Shown here: piece after piece, positions 15,773 through 25,440 of the stretch
How positions within the stretch are numbered: position 1 is the stretch's first letter
How the letters are laid out: the number at the start of each line of letters is the position of its first letter
Source: Sphingomonas sp.
GTDB lineage: Bacteria > Pseudomonadota > Alphaproteobacteria > Sphingomonadales > Sphingomonadaceae
Reading direction: 5' to 3'
Assembly (NCBI GenBank): GCA_017849555.1
Contig: JAFIGU010000046.1
Location: forward strand, 1 to 55,371
Length of the DNA stretch: 55,371 bases
Program-made: the position numbers and the translations under genes
The notes under the pieces: model-generated
Database searches by the model: none
What the model saw: the letters and a program-made list of their open reading frames with translations, nothing else
Told to the model about the DNA's origin: nothing

Positions 15773-16519
15773 CTACTTCTGGCAGGCCACCACCGTGGCG
15801 ATCACCCCCAGCGTATCCTGCGGATCGCGCACCCGCACCGTATCGAGCCCCAGTTCCTTCGCCGGATAGTCGTTCCCGCCGGGGAAGATCGCGTCGCCGA
15901 CGAACATCATCGCCTCGAGCGGGATCCCGCTCTCGTCGCGCAACCGCTTCAACCCATAGGCCTTGTCGACCCCCTCGCGGGTGATGTCGATCGAGGTCGA
16001 TCCGCCCATGTTGATCGCCAGCCCCGGCAGCCGCTGGCGCAGATCGGCCTGGATCAACCGGCGCTTGGCGAAATCGGGGTCCCATTTCTCCTTGGCTTCG
16101 AGCGGCGCTTGCTGCCCGAGTGCGGAGAAGGTGATCTGGCTGCCGCGATCCTCGATCCGCTCGCCCCAGGTCTGCCCGGGAACGAAGCCGGTCGCGTCGA
16201 GGCTGGCGTTGAACGCTTCGATGATCCGCTGCTTCTCCGCGTCGGAGAACAATTCGGCATAGACCGCACCCCACGCGCCGTTGCGGAAGGTGTAGAGCTT
16301 GGTCCCGGTGGTCGGCATCAGCCACAATTTCGCGACATCGGCGCGCGCGGGGAGCCGCGAGGCGACCTGTTTGTCGAACTGCGGCCAGTCCCCGCCCGAG
16401 ATCACCGCAACATCGGCGACGGTGAGCAGATCGGCCAGCGCCTCGGCCATGTCGGGCTGGATCGCCTGCTTGCTCTCCGCCAGCGTGCCATCGAGATCGA
16501 ACGCCACCAAACGCTTCAC
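15773..16519 (-). CDS. HAD-IIB phosphatase, phosphomannomutase-like
   Basis: 248 residues. HAD motif I at the start, FDLDGTLAESKQ (nucleophile and acid Asp), motif II Ser in AVISGGDW, and motif III/IV near GDAIFPGGNDYP with a preceding conserved Lys (DKAYGLK). The cap and layout resemble eukaryotic-type phosphomannomutase of the HAD-IIB group, including NMGGSTSIDITREGVDKAYG. The reaction (mutase or phosphatase) cannot be decided. It is the last gene of the pentose-phosphate series and overlaps the previous HAD gene by 4 nt (ATGA), so it is translationally coupled. Confidence 0.82.
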   Translation of the reverse strand: MKRLVAFDLDGTLAESKQAIQPDMAEALADLLTVADVAVISGGDWPQFDKQVASRLPARADVAKLWLMPTTGTKLYTFRNGAWGAVYAELFSDAEKQRIIEAFNASLDATGFVPGQTWGERIEDRGSQITFSALGQQAPLEAKEKWDPDFAKRRLIQADLRQRLPGLAINMGGSTSIDITREGVDKAYGLKRLRDESGIPLEAMMFVGDAIFPGGNDYPAKELGLDTVRVRDPQDTLGVIATVVACQK

Positions 16520-17313
16520 ATCATTCTCCCAAGGATCAGATTGTCGATCGCATGCGCCACACCGTCGGCGTCGTTGGCGGTCGTCACGTCGTCCGCCTCG
16601 GCCTTCACCGCATCGGTGGCATTGCCCATCGCGATCGATCGCCCGGCGCGCGCGAACATCGCGAGGTCATTGGCCTGATCGCCGATCGCGATCGTCTTGG
16701 TGAGCGGCACCCCGATCGCATGCGCCAGCGCCGCGATGCCGTCGCCCTTGTTGGCGGTGCGCGCGGTGACGTCGAGATAATAGACCTGCGACTGGACGAT
16801 CGTGGCGCGGTCGGCGAAGGGCTTCACCCGCTCGGCCAGCGCGACGAGCAGTTCGCGGTCGTCGCTGACGAAGGTGATTTTGTCAGCCCGGTCGAGCAGA
16901 TCGTCGAACCCGGCACGCACGACCGGCTCCTGCGCCGAGGCGATCCGCTCGTGATCGACATGCACGCCCTGATCGGTCGAGGCATACCAACGGTCGTCGG
17001 CGAACACCCAGCGATCGACCGCCGCATCGCCCACCGCCTCGAACACGCCGCGCGCCACCTCGGGCGGGATCGTGTGATGCTCGGCGATCGAGCCGTCGCG
17101 GCGGAACACGATCCCGCCGTTGAACGCTCCCATCGGCACATCGAGCCCGAGCCGCTCGGCGAGCGCCATCATCCCCGACATCGGCCGCGCGCTGATCAAG
17201 GTGAAGCCGAAGCCGTGCGCGCGCAACCGGGTGACCGCCGCGACGGTCGCCTCGCTCAGCCGCTTCTGCTTGTCGACCAATGTGCCGTCGACGTCGCAGA
17301 CCACTAACGTCAT
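16516..17313 (-). CDS. HAD-IIB (Cof-type) phosphatase
   Basis: 265 residues from the ATG at 17313, which overlaps the gnd stop as ATGA. Cof-type features: [17 protein letters not shown] (motif I), [33 protein letters not shown], a C2 cap, and [14 protein letters not shown]...[16 protein letters not shown]...[17 protein letters not shown] (motifs III and IV). These enzymes dephosphorylate sugar phosphates and similar metabolites. Direct coupling to 6-phosphogluconate dehydrogenase suggests a substrate linked to the pentose phosphate pathway. Confidence 0.87.
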   Translation of the reverse strand: MTLVVCDVDGTLVDKQKRLSEATVAAVTRLRAHGFGFTLISARPMSGMMALAERLGLDVPMGAFNGGIVFRRDGSIAEHHTIPPEVARGVFEAVGDAAVDRWVFADDRWYASTDQGVHVDHERIASAQEPVVRAGFDDLLDRADKITFVSDDRELLVALAERVKPFADRATIVQSQVYYLDVTARTANKGDGIAALAHAIGVPLTKTIAIGDQANDLAMFARAGRSIAMGNATDAVKAEADDVTTANDADGVAHAIDNLILGRMM

Positions 17314-18296
17314 TCGGGACGCTCGATATGCCCGCCGAAGCCGTAGCGCATCGCGGAGAGCAATTTGTCGCCGAACAGATGATCGACCCGGCTGCGATAG
17401 CGCGCGAACAAGGCGGTGGTGAGCACCGACACCGGGGTCGCCTGCTCCATTGCCGCGTCGATCGTCCAGCGCCCCTCGCCCGAATCCGCGACATTGCCGG
17501 AATAATGCGACAGATCGTGATCGCCGGCCAAAGCGGTGGCGGTGAGATCGAGCAGCCAAGACGAGATCACCGATCCGCGCCGCCACACCTCGGCGATATC
17601 GGCGAGGTTGAAATCGAATCTCTCGCCCTCGGGCAGCTGCGCCGCATTGCGCCCGGCGAGCACGTCGAAGCCCTCGGCATAGGCCTGCATCAGCCCATAT
17701 TCGATGCCGTTGTGGACCATCTTGACGAAATGTCCCGCGCCGACCGGGCCGGCGTGGATATAGCCTTTCTCGGCGCGCGGATCCTCATTGTCCGCGGGAT
17801 CGCGATTGGGGGTGCGCGGCACGCTCCCCGTTCCCGGGGCGAGCGTGTCGAAGATCGGATCGAGCAGGTCGACCGCGGCCTTAGGTCCGCCGATCATCAT
17901 GCAGAAGCCGCGTTCGAGCCCCCACACCCCGCCGGAAGTGCCGACATCGACATAATCCACGCCCTTCGCGGCGAGCGCCTTCGCGCGGCGGATATCGTCT
18001 TTCCAGAAGGTGTTGCCGCCGTCGATCACGATCGTGCCGGGCGCGGCCTTCTCGCCGATCGCGGCGACGGTCTGTTCGGTCGGGTCGCCCGCGGGGAGCA
18101 TCACCCACCAGATCGCCGGATCGGCGAGCAGCCCGCGCATTGCGTCGAGCGAATCGGCGGGGATCGCGCCCTCGCCGGCCAGTTCCTTCACCGCATCGGC
18201 GTTACGATCCCACACGACGCATTGATGCCCGCCGCGCATCAGCCGCCGTGCGATATTCCCGCCCATCCGGCCAAGGCCGACGATGCCGATCTTCAT
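17310..18296 (-). CDS. gnd: 6-phosphogluconate dehydrogenase, short GntZ type
   Basis: 328 residues, near the size of the short (GntZ/YqeC-like) class and well below the 470 of the usual NADP-dependent enzyme. Nucleotide-binding [13 protein letters not shown] at the N-terminus, [11 protein letters not shown] near 93, [19 protein letters not shown] near 119, and catalytic-region [29 protein letters not shown] with Lys and Asn. The reaction is 6-phosphogluconate to ribulose 5-phosphate plus CO2, cytosolic. Short-class enzymes often use NAD. It follows transaldolase by 67 nt and is coupled to two HAD phosphatases. Confidence 0.9.
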   Translation of the reverse strand: MKIGIVGLGRMGGNIARRLMRGGHQCVVWDRNADAVKELAGEGAIPADSLDAMRGLLADPAIWWVMLPAGDPTEQTVAAIGEKAAPGTIVIDGGNTFWKDDIRRAKALAAKGVDYVDVGTSGGVWGLERGFCMMIGGPKAAVDLLDPIFDTLAPGTGSVPRTPNRDPADNEDPRAEKGYIHAGPVGAGHFVKMVHNGIEYGLMQAYAEGFDVLAGRNAAQLPEGERFDFNLADIAEVWRRGSVISSWLLDLTATALAGDHDLSHYSGNVADSGEGRWTIDAAMEQATPVSVLTTALFARYRSRVDHLFGDKLLSAMRYGFGGHIERPE

Positions 18297-18363
18297 GCTG
18301 GTCCCTCCGCCACTACCGCCCCGTTCAATCGCCGGGCGCGGATATCGTTCCGCAAGGGAATCG

Positions 18364-19473
18364 TCAGGCAGCGGCAGGATGCTTGGCCGCGATCGCCCCC
18401 AGCAGATCGTCGAACGAGTGGATGAACGAATGCACCCCCTCGGCGACGAGCAAGGTCGTCACCCCGTCGAGATCGAGTCCGAGCCGCTCGGCGTCGGCGA
18501 GCACCTTGCGCGCGCCCTCGATATCCTGGGTCAGCGTCTCGGCGACGGTGCCGTGATCGCGGAAGGCGTCGAGCGTCTTGGGCGGCACGGTGTTGACCGT
18601 ATCCGCGCCGATCAGCGCGTCGATATAGAGCGTGTCGGGATAATCGGGGTTCTTGGTCCCGGTCGAGGCCCAGAGCAGCCGCTGCGGCATCGCGCCCTTC
18701 GCGGCGAGCTTCTGCCAGCGATCCGAGGCGATGAAATCCTGATACCAGGCATAGGCCGCCTTGGCGTTGGCGATCGCGACCTTGCCCTTCAGCGCCTTGG
18801 CCTCGTCCCCGCCGACCCCGGCGTCGATCTTGTCGTCGATCTTGCTGTCGATGCGGCTGACGAAGAAGCTCGCGACGCTGGCGAGGCGATCGATCGGCTG
18901 CCCCTTGGCGACACGCGCCTCGAGTCCCTCGACGAACGCCAGCGCGACGGCCTTATATGCCTCGATCGAGAACAGCAAAGTCACGTTGACGTTGATCCCC
19001 GCGGCGATCGACGCGGCAATCGCGGGCACGCCCTCCGGCGTCCCCGGGATCTTGATCATCAGATTGGGGCGATCGACCGCCGCCCACAGCCGTGCCGCCT
19101 CAGCGATCGTGCCGTCGGTGTCCTCGGCCAGCTTGGGCGAGACTTCGAGGCTGACATAGCCGTCCTTGCCGTTGAGCCGGTCGTAGATCGGGCGCAGCGT
19201 ATCCGCAGCGTTCTGGATGTCTTCGATCGCGAGATGCTCGTAGCGCGCCATCGCCGACGCATCGGGCTTGGCCTTGTCGAACGCCGCGAGACTTTCGTCA
19301 TAAGCCGTGCCGTGGCCCATCGCCTTTTCGAAGATCGACGGGTTGGAGGTGACGCCGGTGACGCCGTCCTCCTTGACCAGTTTAACCAGCCCGCCCTCGT
19401 TCAGAAACTTCCGGTCGACGAAGTCGAGCCACACCGCCTGACCGTGGCTTTCAAGGTCGTTGAGGTGTCCCAT
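18364..19473 (-). CDS. tal: Transaldolase
   Basis: 369 residues from the ATG at 19473 (GGAG 9 nt upstream); a longer frame to 19536 lacks such a site. Features: [52 protein letters not shown] (Schiff-base Lys in the KIPGT block), [11 protein letters not shown] and [11 protein letters not shown]. This is the long (class with about 370-residue) bacterial transaldolase. It transfers dihydroxyacetone between sedoheptulose 7-phosphate and glyceraldehyde 3-phosphate. It sits 70 nt after transketolase and before gnd, in one pentose-phosphate series. Confidence 0.93.
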   Translation of the reverse strand: MGHLNDLESHGQAVWLDFVDRKFLNEGGLVKLVKEDGVTGVTSNPSIFEKAMGHGTAYDESLAAFDKAKPDASAMARYEHLAIEDIQNAADTLRPIYDRLNGKDGYVSLEVSPKLAEDTDGTIAEAARLWAAVDRPNLMIKIPGTPEGVPAIAASIAAGINVNVTLLFSIEAYKAVALAFVEGLEARVAKGQPIDRLASVASFFVSRIDSKIDDKIDAGVGGDEAKALKGKVAIANAKAAYAWYQDFIASDRWQKLAAKGAMPQRLLWASTGTKNPDYPDTLYIDALIGADTVNTVPPKTLDAFRDHGTVAETLTQDIEGARKVLADAERLGLDLDGVTTLLVAEGVHSFIHSFDDLLGAIAAKHPAAA

Positions 19474-19543
19474 TGCATTCAACTCCATATTCGAACGGTA
19501 GAATTCCGATATTTGGCGGCCGGCCCGCCGCTGCAACCCCGAA

Positions 19544-21613
19544 TCAGCCCTGCAGCGCTTCCTTGGCGATCTGCGCGACGTTGCCGACGGTGAAGCCGAA
19601 CGCTTCCATCAGCTTACCCGCCGGTGCCGAGGCGCCATAGCCCGACATGGTGACGGTGCGGCCCTTGGCGCCGACATAGCGATCCCAGCCGAACCCGCCC
19701 GCCATCTCGACCGCGACGCGCGCGGTGATCTTGGCCGGGAGCACGCTTTCGCGATACGCCGCATCCTGCCGCTCGAAGCGGAACCACGACGGCATCGACA
19801 CGACGCGCGCCGCGATCCCCTCGCTCTTGAGCTGCTCGTAAGCGCCGAGCGCCAGCGACACTTCGGAGCCGGTCGCGATCAGGATCACCTGCGGATCGGG
19901 GCTGTCGGCGAGGACATAGGCGCCCTTCGCCACGCCTGCGGCGCTGGCGTACTTGCTGCGATCGAGCGTCGGCAGCGCCTGACGCGACAGGATCAGCGCG
20001 GTCGGATGCTGGCCGTCGCTGACGATCGCGCGCCACGCCTCGGCCACCTCGTTCGCATCGGCCGGGCGGATCGTGTCGATTCCCGGGGTCGCACGCATCA
20101 TCGCGAGATGCTCGATCGGCTGGTGGGTCGGCCCGTCTTCGCCCACGCCGATCGAATCGTGCGTGTAGACCCAGGTGCAGCCCAACTCCATCAGCGCCGA
20201 GAGGCGCACCGGCGGGCGCATATAATCGAGGAACACGAAGAAGGTGCTGCCATAAGCGCGCAGCCCCGACAGCGTCATGCCGTTGACGACCGCGCCCATC
20301 GCATGTTCGCGCACGCCGAAGTGGAAGTTCGCGCCGCCGTAATTGTTCGCCTCGAACGACGCCGCGCCCTTGATGTCGGTCTTGGTCGAGGGCGCGAGGT
20401 CGGCCGACCCGCCGATCAGCCACGGCACGCGCTTGGCGATCGCGTTGAGCACCTTGCCCCCCGCATCGCGGCTCGCGAGGCCCTTTTCGTCGGCCTCGAA
20501 CACCGGGATATCGGCATCCCAGTCCTCGGGCAGCTTGCCGGCGAGGATCAGATCGAGCTCCGTGGCCAGCGCCGGCTCGACTTCCTCATATTTGGCGAGC
20601 GTCGCCTGCCATTCCTCACGCAACGGGCGGCCACGCCCGGCGACCGCCTGCTCGAACGCCGCCTGCACGCCCTCCGGCACGTAGAAATCCTTGGCCGGCC
20701 AGCCATAGGCTTCCTTGGTCTTGGCGATATTCTCGACGCCGAGCGGCTCGCCATGCGCCTTTTCGCTGCCGGCGCGCGGGCTGCCCCAGCCGATCACCGA
20801 ATGGACGATGATCAGCGTCGGCCGGTCGTCGGTCTTGCGGAACGCGTCGAGGGCGGCGGTCAGCGCGGCGACGTCATTGGCGTCGTCGACATGGATGACG
20901 TTCCAGCCATAGCCGAGGAAGCGCTTGCCGACATCCTCGTCGAACGCGAGATCGGTGCCGCCCTCGATCGAGATATGGTTCGAATCGTAGATCCAGCACA
21001 GGTTGGAAAGCTTGAGATGCCCGGCAAGGCTCGCCGCCTCGGACGCGACGCCTTCCATCATGTCGCCGTCGCCGCACAGCGAATAGACGTCGTGATCGAA
21101 CAGGGTGAAGCCCGGCTTGTTGTAGCGCGCGGCGAGCCAGCGCTCGGCGATCGCCATGCCGACCGAATTGCCGCAACCCTGCCCGAGCGGGCCAGTGGTC
21201 GTCTCGACCCCGGTGGTGTGGCGATATTCGGGATGGCCCGGGGTCTTCGAGCCAAGCTGGCGGAACGCCTCGATATCTTCAAGGCTCACCGCCGGACGCC
21301 CGGTCGGCTTGCCGGTGCGGTCGAGTTCCTTCACCCCGGCGAGGTGGAGCAGCGAATAGAGCAGCATCGAGGCGTGACCGACCGACAGCACGAACCGGTC
21401 GCGATTCGGCCAGTCGGGGGTGTCGGGATCGTAGCGGAGGAATTTGGTCCACAAGGTCCAGCCGACCGGCGCGAGCGCCATCGGCGTGCCCGGGTGGCCC
21501 GAATTGGCGCGCTGCACCGCGTCCATCGAAAGCGTGCGGATCGTGTCGATCGCCAGCCGTTCGGGGCTGCCGTCTTCGTGAACGCCGGCGGGGGCGGTAG
21601 CGGTGTCGGTCAT
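19544..21613 (-). CDS. tkt: Transketolase
   Basis: 689 residues from the ATG at 21613. Thiamine-diphosphate domain: RANSGHPGTPMALAPV, GPLGQGCGNSVGMAIAE, and GDGDMMEGVASEAASLAGHLKLSNLCWIYDSNHISIEG, the cofactor motif. Pyrimidine domain: NYGGANFHFGVREHAMGAVVNGM with the catalytic Glu, and THDSIGVGEDGPTHQPIEHL. The C-terminal domain has ILIATGSEVSLAL. It moves two-carbon ketol groups in the pentose phosphate pathway. The 5' side is bounded by the MITE-like repeat, which separates it from rpiA, so its promoter or read-through from rpiA may be altered. Confidence 0.95.
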   Translation of the reverse strand: MTDTATAPAGVHEDGSPERLAIDTIRTLSMDAVQRANSGHPGTPMALAPVGWTLWTKFLRYDPDTPDWPNRDRFVLSVGHASMLLYSLLHLAGVKELDRTGKPTGRPAVSLEDIEAFRQLGSKTPGHPEYRHTTGVETTTGPLGQGCGNSVGMAIAERWLAARYNKPGFTLFDHDVYSLCGDGDMMEGVASEAASLAGHLKLSNLCWIYDSNHISIEGGTDLAFDEDVGKRFLGYGWNVIHVDDANDVAALTAALDAFRKTDDRPTLIIVHSVIGWGSPRAGSEKAHGEPLGVENIAKTKEAYGWPAKDFYVPEGVQAAFEQAVAGRGRPLREEWQATLAKYEEVEPALATELDLILAGKLPEDWDADIPVFEADEKGLASRDAGGKVLNAIAKRVPWLIGGSADLAPSTKTDIKGAASFEANNYGGANFHFGVREHAMGAVVNGMTLSGLRAYGSTFFVFLDYMRPPVRLSALMELGCTWVYTHDSIGVGEDGPTHQPIEHLAMMRATPGIDTIRPADANEVAEAWRAIVSDGQHPTALILSRQALPTLDRSKYASAAGVAKGAYVLADSPDPQVILIATGSEVSLALGAYEQLKSEGIAARVVSMPSWFRFERQDAAYRESVLPAKITARVAVEMAGGFGWDRYVGAKGRTVTMSGYGASAPAGKLMEAFGFTVGNVAQIAKEALQG

Positions 21614-21685
21614 CAAAGAGCCTCGTTCGGGGTCATAGGGGCGAACGCACCGGTCGGGCGCGCGGTTGCCGATTCCCCGCCCCCT

Positions 21686-21994
21686 TAGGGTCCAAACTCA
21701 CATAGGACAACGCCGTGATCGCCCGGAGAAGTCCGCGGGCAAAGGGGTTCCCACAAAGTAGGACTTTGTGGGGTGCCCCATGGAGCGCAGCGCAGACGCT
21801 TAGCAGTCGCTACGCGCAAGCAAGCGACGCCGTCCAGCGGACTTCTCCGGGCGACCGCTCCGCGGCGGGCGTCTTGTGGCGCCATGCGGCGTCGCGCGTC
21901 GATCACGATGCAGAAGCATCGCTCTCTCCTTGCTCCTGGCCCGGCGCCAAAATCCGCTCCGTCACGACGCTGTCCTATGTGAGTTTGGACCCTA
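21686..21994. mobile_element. MITE-like element with 24-bp perfect terminal inverted repeats and TA ends
   Basis: Termini 21686-21709 and 21971-21994 are perfect inverted copies (outer part TAGGGTCCAAACTCACATAG), with weaker pairing a few bases further in. Inside is a second inverted pair, TCGCCCGGAGAAGTCCGC (about 21719-21736) against its copy near 21838-21855, and a perfect hairpin CCCACAAAGT-AGG-ACTTTGTGGG. Both ends are TA, as expected if TA is the duplicated target of an IS630/Tc1-type transposase. No transposase frame is present, so it is non-autonomous. The total length is 309 bp. It ends exactly at the rpiA stop codon. Confidence 0.8.
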
Positions 21995-22669
21995 GCCACT
22001 CGATCCGTCGCGTTCCAGCCTCGTAACATTACCGTCGGCGGCAATATATGCGGCATCGACCTCATCGAGAAACAGGCCGTGGCCCAATGCGCCCGGAATC
22101 GCGGCGATCCGCGCGGCAAGCGCGCGCGGATCGGGCATCGCGGGAAAGTGGCAATCGGCGATGATATTGCCATTGTCGGTGACATAACCCGCGCGCACCG
22201 CCACCGCCGCGCCGAGCCGTTCGAGCGCCGCGACCACCGAGGCGCTCGCGAAGGGCAGCACCTCGACCGGGACTTTCGCCGCGCCGATCGCCGCGACTCG
22301 CTTCGATCCATCGGCGATGACAACCATCCGGCGCGAGGCGGCAGCGACCGCTTTCTCGCGCAGCATCGCCCCGCCCGCGCCCTTGATCGCGAACAGCCGC
22401 GAATCGATCTCGTCGGCGCCGTCGATCGTCAGGTCGAGCGTGGCGATCGTGCTGAAATTGCGGACGACGACGCCGACGGCGCGCGCGGCGGCAGCGGTCG
22501 CTTCGCTGGTCGCGACCGCCTCCACCCTCAGCCCCTCCGCGATGCGGCGCCCCAACGCGGCGATTGCGAACGCCGCGGTGCTGCCGGTGCCGAGCCCGAC
22601 GAGCATCCCGTCGGCCACCTCCGCCACCGCCGCCTCGGCGGCGAGTCGCTTGTCGTCATCCTTCGCCAT
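21992..22669 (-). CDS. rpiA: Ribose-5-phosphate isomerase A
   Basis: 225 residues from the ATG at 22669 (AAGGGTGGCA upstream). Features: VGLGTGSTAAFAI, VATSEATA, LDLTIDGADEID, IKGAGGAMLREK (catalytic acid region and Lys) and DGSKRV. It converts ribose 5-phosphate to ribulose 5-phosphate. Its TAG stop at 21994-21992 lies in the last three bases of the MITE-like element, so the insertion seems to have replaced the native end of the gene. The C-terminus RLERDGSSG is still of normal length, so activity is probably kept. Confidence 0.92.
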   Translation of the reverse strand: MAKDDDKRLAAEAAVAEVADGMLVGLGTGSTAAFAIAALGRRIAEGLRVEAVATSEATAAAARAVGVVVRNFSTIATLDLTIDGADEIDSRLFAIKGAGGAMLREKAVAAASRRMVVIADGSKRVAAIGAAKVPVEVLPFASASVVAALERLGAAVAVRAGYVTDNGNIIADCHFPAMPDPRALAARIAAIPGALGHGLFLDEVDAAYIAADGNVTRLERDGSSG

Positions 22670-22702
22670 TGCCACCCTTAAGCATCGAGCAGGCAATATG
22701 AT

Positions 22703-22784
22703 CCGTTCGCCCTGAGCTTGTCGAAGGTTGTCCTTCTTGCATGGAAGAAAAGTGCAGGGCTTCGACAAGCTCAGCCCGAACGGG
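22703..22784. repeat. Palindromic repeat, GAGCTTGTCGAA family, copy 1
   Basis: Left arm CCGTTCGCCCTGAGCTTGTC (from 22703) and right arm GACAAGCTCAGCCCGAACGG (ends at 22783) can form a long hairpin between rpiA and the crotonase gene. The same family occurs inverted at 37990-38073. Confidence 0.75.
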
Positions 22785-22814
22785 GAGCGGGAATCGCGCT
22801 TCGACGCAGCATGC

Positions 22815-23705
22815 TCAGCTGTACCGCTGCTCCTCCCACCACGGGACGAAATCGGGCATGTCGCGCGACACCCGATCGGGATAGACCGGCGCGCGCTTCT
22901 CGAGGAACGACGTCACCCCCTCCTTGGCGTCGCCCGATCGCCCACGCGACAGGATCGCGCGGCTGTCGACCTTGTGCGCGTCCATCGGGTGCGAATAACC
23001 CAGCCCGCGCCACAGCATCTGCCGCGTGAGCGCCACGGAGACCGGGGCTGTATTATCGGCGATCTCGCGCGCCAATTCGGTCGCGCGGGCGATCAGCCGA
23101 TCGCCGGGAAGGACTTCCTTGACCAGCCCGCCCTTCAGCGCCTCGGCCGCGTCGAACACCCGCCCCGAATAGCACCATTCGAGCGCCTGGCTGATCCCGA
23201 CGACGCGCGGCAGGAAATAGCTCGACGCCGCCTCCGGCACGATTCCGCGCCGCGCGAAGACGAACCCCATCCGCGCGCTGTCGCTGGCGAGGCGGATGTC
23301 CATCGGCAAGGTCATCGTCGAGCCAACCCCGACCGCCGGGCCGTTGATCGCCGCGATCACCGGCTTCAAACATTCGAAGATCCGCAAGGTCAGCCGGCCG
23401 CCGCCGTCACGCGCGCTTTCGTTCGAATAACGCAGCTCGCCGTTCGGCCCGACCGGGGATTCGTCGCCGCGGTTTTCATAGTCGAAGGTCTTGGCGCCCC
23501 CCGACAGATCGGCCCCGGCGCAAAAGGCACGCCCCGCGCCGGTGACGATCACCGCGCGGACATCGTCGTCGGCATCGATCCGGTCGAACGCGTCGATCAG
23601 TTCATGCATCATTCGCGCGGTGAAGGCGTTGAGCTTGTCGGGACGGTCGAGCGTGATCGTCGCGATCCCGTCGCTCACCGTATAGCGGATCTGTTCGTAG
23701 TCCAA
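22815..23705 (-). CDS. Enoyl-CoA hydratase/isomerase (crotonase) family protein
   Basis: 296 residues from a TTG at 23705, chosen because GAGGAG lies about 7 nt upstream and the crotonase fold normally begins with the following DYEQIRYTV; an ATG at 23741 would add 12 residues. Oxyanion-hole segments AFCAGADLSGG and PAVGVGSTMTLPMDIRLAS, plus the acidic IVPEAASSYFLPRVVG region with a Glu at the position of catalytic Glu164. It acts on a CoA thioester, but the exact substrate is unknown. The inserted stretch around 80-105 (KTFDYENRGDESPVG) is longer than in classical hydratases. Flanked by repeats on both sides. Confidence 0.85.
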   Translation of the reverse strand: MDYEQIRYTVSDGIATITLDRPDKLNAFTARMMHELIDAFDRIDADDDVRAVIVTGAGRAFCAGADLSGGAKTFDYENRGDESPVGPNGELRYSNESARDGGGRLTLRIFECLKPVIAAINGPAVGVGSTMTLPMDIRLASDSARMGFVFARRGIVPEAASSYFLPRVVGISQALEWCYSGRVFDAAEALKGGLVKEVLPGDRLIARATELAREIADNTAPVSVALTRQMLWRGLGYSHPMDAHKVDSRAILSRGRSGDAKEGVTSFLEKRAPVYPDRVSRDMPDFVPWWEEQRYS

Positions 23706-23772
23706 CCTGCCTCTCCTCGCGATCGTGGCCGCGGGGAGCATAACATTATTTATGGCAGAGCGTGCAAGTGGT

Positions 23773-23887
23773 TCCCTCCCCCCTTCCCTCGTGAAGGGAG
23801 GGGCTGGGGATGGGTGGGTATGGGGCTGGGTGACCGGTATCCGCGAGGCCAACCCGCCCCCGACCCATCCCTTGTTCAAGGGAGGGG
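23773..23887. repeat. Inverted-repeat element, GTGAAGGGAGGGGCTGGGG family, copy 1
   Basis: A left unit CCCTCGTGAAGGGAGGGGCT followed by TGGGGATGGGTGGG faces a right unit CCCGACCCATCCCTTGTTCA before AGGGAGGGG. It occupies much of the gap between the crotonase and fumarase genes. A closely similar left unit occurs at 55195-55230. Confidence 0.7.
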
Positions 23888-23904
23888 AGAAGAAGGAGAA
23901 AACG

Positions 23905-25428
23905 TTACGCCCCGACGAGCAGATGCTCCTTGGCGATCTTGTCCTTCCACACCAGCGGGGCGAGCTGGTGGACGTTATTACCCTCCGCATCGACCGCGAC
24001 GGTGACGGGGAAGTCCTGCACCTCGAATTCGTAGATCGCTTCCATCCCGAGATCTTCGAACCCGACGACCTTGCTCCCCTTGATCGCACGCGCAACGAGA
24101 TAGGCCGCGCCGCCCACCGCCATCAGATAGGCGGATTTGTGATCGCGGATCGCCTCGGTCGCAGCCGGGCCGCGCTCGGCCTTGCCGACCATCGCGAGCA
24201 GCCCCTGTTCGAGCATCATGCGGGTGAATTTGTCCATCCGCGTCGCGGTGGTCGGGCCGGCGGGGCCGACCACTTCCTCGCCGACCGGATCGACCGGGCC
24301 GACATAATAGATCACCCGGCCCTTGAACTCGACCGGCAGCGGCTCGCCTTTGTCGAGCATGTCCTTGATCCGCTTATGCGCCGCATCGCGCCCGGTGAGC
24401 ATCTTGCCGTTCAAGAGCAGCCGGTCGCCCTGCTTCCAGCTCTGCACCACCTCGGGGGTCAGCGTGTCGAGATCGACGCGCTTCGCCGCCTTGTCGGGCG
24501 TCCAGTTCACATCGGGCCACTCCTCGAGCTTGGGCGCCTCGAGATAGGCCGGGCCGCTGCCGTCGAGCGTGAAATGCGCGTGGCGGGTGGCGGCGCAATT
24601 GGGGATCATCGCCACCGGCTTGCCCGCGGCGTGGCACGGTGCGTCCATGATCTTGACGTCGAGGATCGTCGCCAGCCCGCCGAGCCCCTGCGCGCCGATG
24701 CCGAGCGCATTGACCTTGTCGAAAATCTCGATGCGCAACGCCTCGATATCGTTCTTCGGGCCGCGCTCTTTCAGCGTCGCCATGTCGATCTGTTCCATCA
24801 GCGACTTCTTGGCGAGCAGCACGCAATGTTCCGCGGTGCCGCCGATGCCGATCCCGAGCATCCCCGGCGGGCACCAGCCGGCGCCCATCTGCGGCAGCAT
24901 CTCCAGCACCCAGTCGACGATCGAGTCGCTGGGGTTCATCATCTTGAACTTGGACTTGTTCTCGCTCCCGCCGCCCTTGGCCGCGACATCGACATGGACC
25001 TTGTCGCCCGGCACCAGCTCGACATGGAGCACGCAGGGCGTGTTGTCGCGGGTGTTGCGGCGGGTGAAGGCGGGGTCGGCGAGCACCGAGCCGCGCAGCT
25101 TGTTCTCCGGGTGGAGATAGGCGCGGCGCACGCCCTCGTCGACCACGTCCTGCATGCTGCGCGTCGTGTCGTCGAGCCGGCAGTCCATGCCCCATTTGAC
25201 GAAGACGTTGACGATTCCCGTGTCCTGACAGATCGGGCGATGCCCCTCCGCGCACATCCGCGAATTGGTCAGGATCTGCGCGATCGCGTCCTTCGCCGCC
25301 GGGGATTGCTCCGCCTCATACGCCACGCCCAAGGCGCGGATATAATCCATCGGGTGATAGTAACTGATGAACTGCAGCGCATCGGCGACGCTGTCGATCA
25401 GGTCGGCGGCGCGGATCGTCGTGGTCAT
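23905..25428 (-). CDS. Fumarate hydratase class I (iron-sulfur)
   Basis: 507 residues, single-chain class I fumarase. Conserved cysteines for the [4Fe-4S] cluster occur in RPICQDTGIVNVF, GWCPPGMLGIGIGG and IPNCAATRHAHF. The C-terminal beta domain has VIYYVGPVDPVGEEVVGPAGPTTATRMDKFT, and EDLGMEAIYEFEVQDFPVTVAVD near the end. It hydrates fumarate to L-malate in the citric acid cycle and is oxygen-sensitive in related bacteria. Only 12 nt separate it from the thioesterase gene, so proS, the thioesterase and this gene are likely one transcript. Confidence 0.93.
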   Translation of the reverse strand: MTTTIRAADLIDSVADALQFISYYHPMDYIRALGVAYEAEQSPAAKDAIAQILTNSRMCAEGHRPICQDTGIVNVFVKWGMDCRLDDTTRSMQDVVDEGVRRAYLHPENKLRGSVLADPAFTRRNTRDNTPCVLHVELVPGDKVHVDVAAKGGGSENKSKFKMMNPSDSIVDWVLEMLPQMGAGWCPPGMLGIGIGGTAEHCVLLAKKSLMEQIDMATLKERGPKNDIEALRIEIFDKVNALGIGAQGLGGLATILDVKIMDAPCHAAGKPVAMIPNCAATRHAHFTLDGSGPAYLEAPKLEEWPDVNWTPDKAAKRVDLDTLTPEVVQSWKQGDRLLLNGKMLTGRDAAHKRIKDMLDKGEPLPVEFKGRVIYYVGPVDPVGEEVVGPAGPTTATRMDKFTRMMLEQGLLAMVGKAERGPAATEAIRDHKSAYLMAVGGAAYLVARAIKGSKVVGFEDLGMEAIYEFEVQDFPVTVAVDAEGNNVHQLAPLVWKDKIAKEHLLVGA

Positions 25429-25440
25429 GAATCGGGTCCT

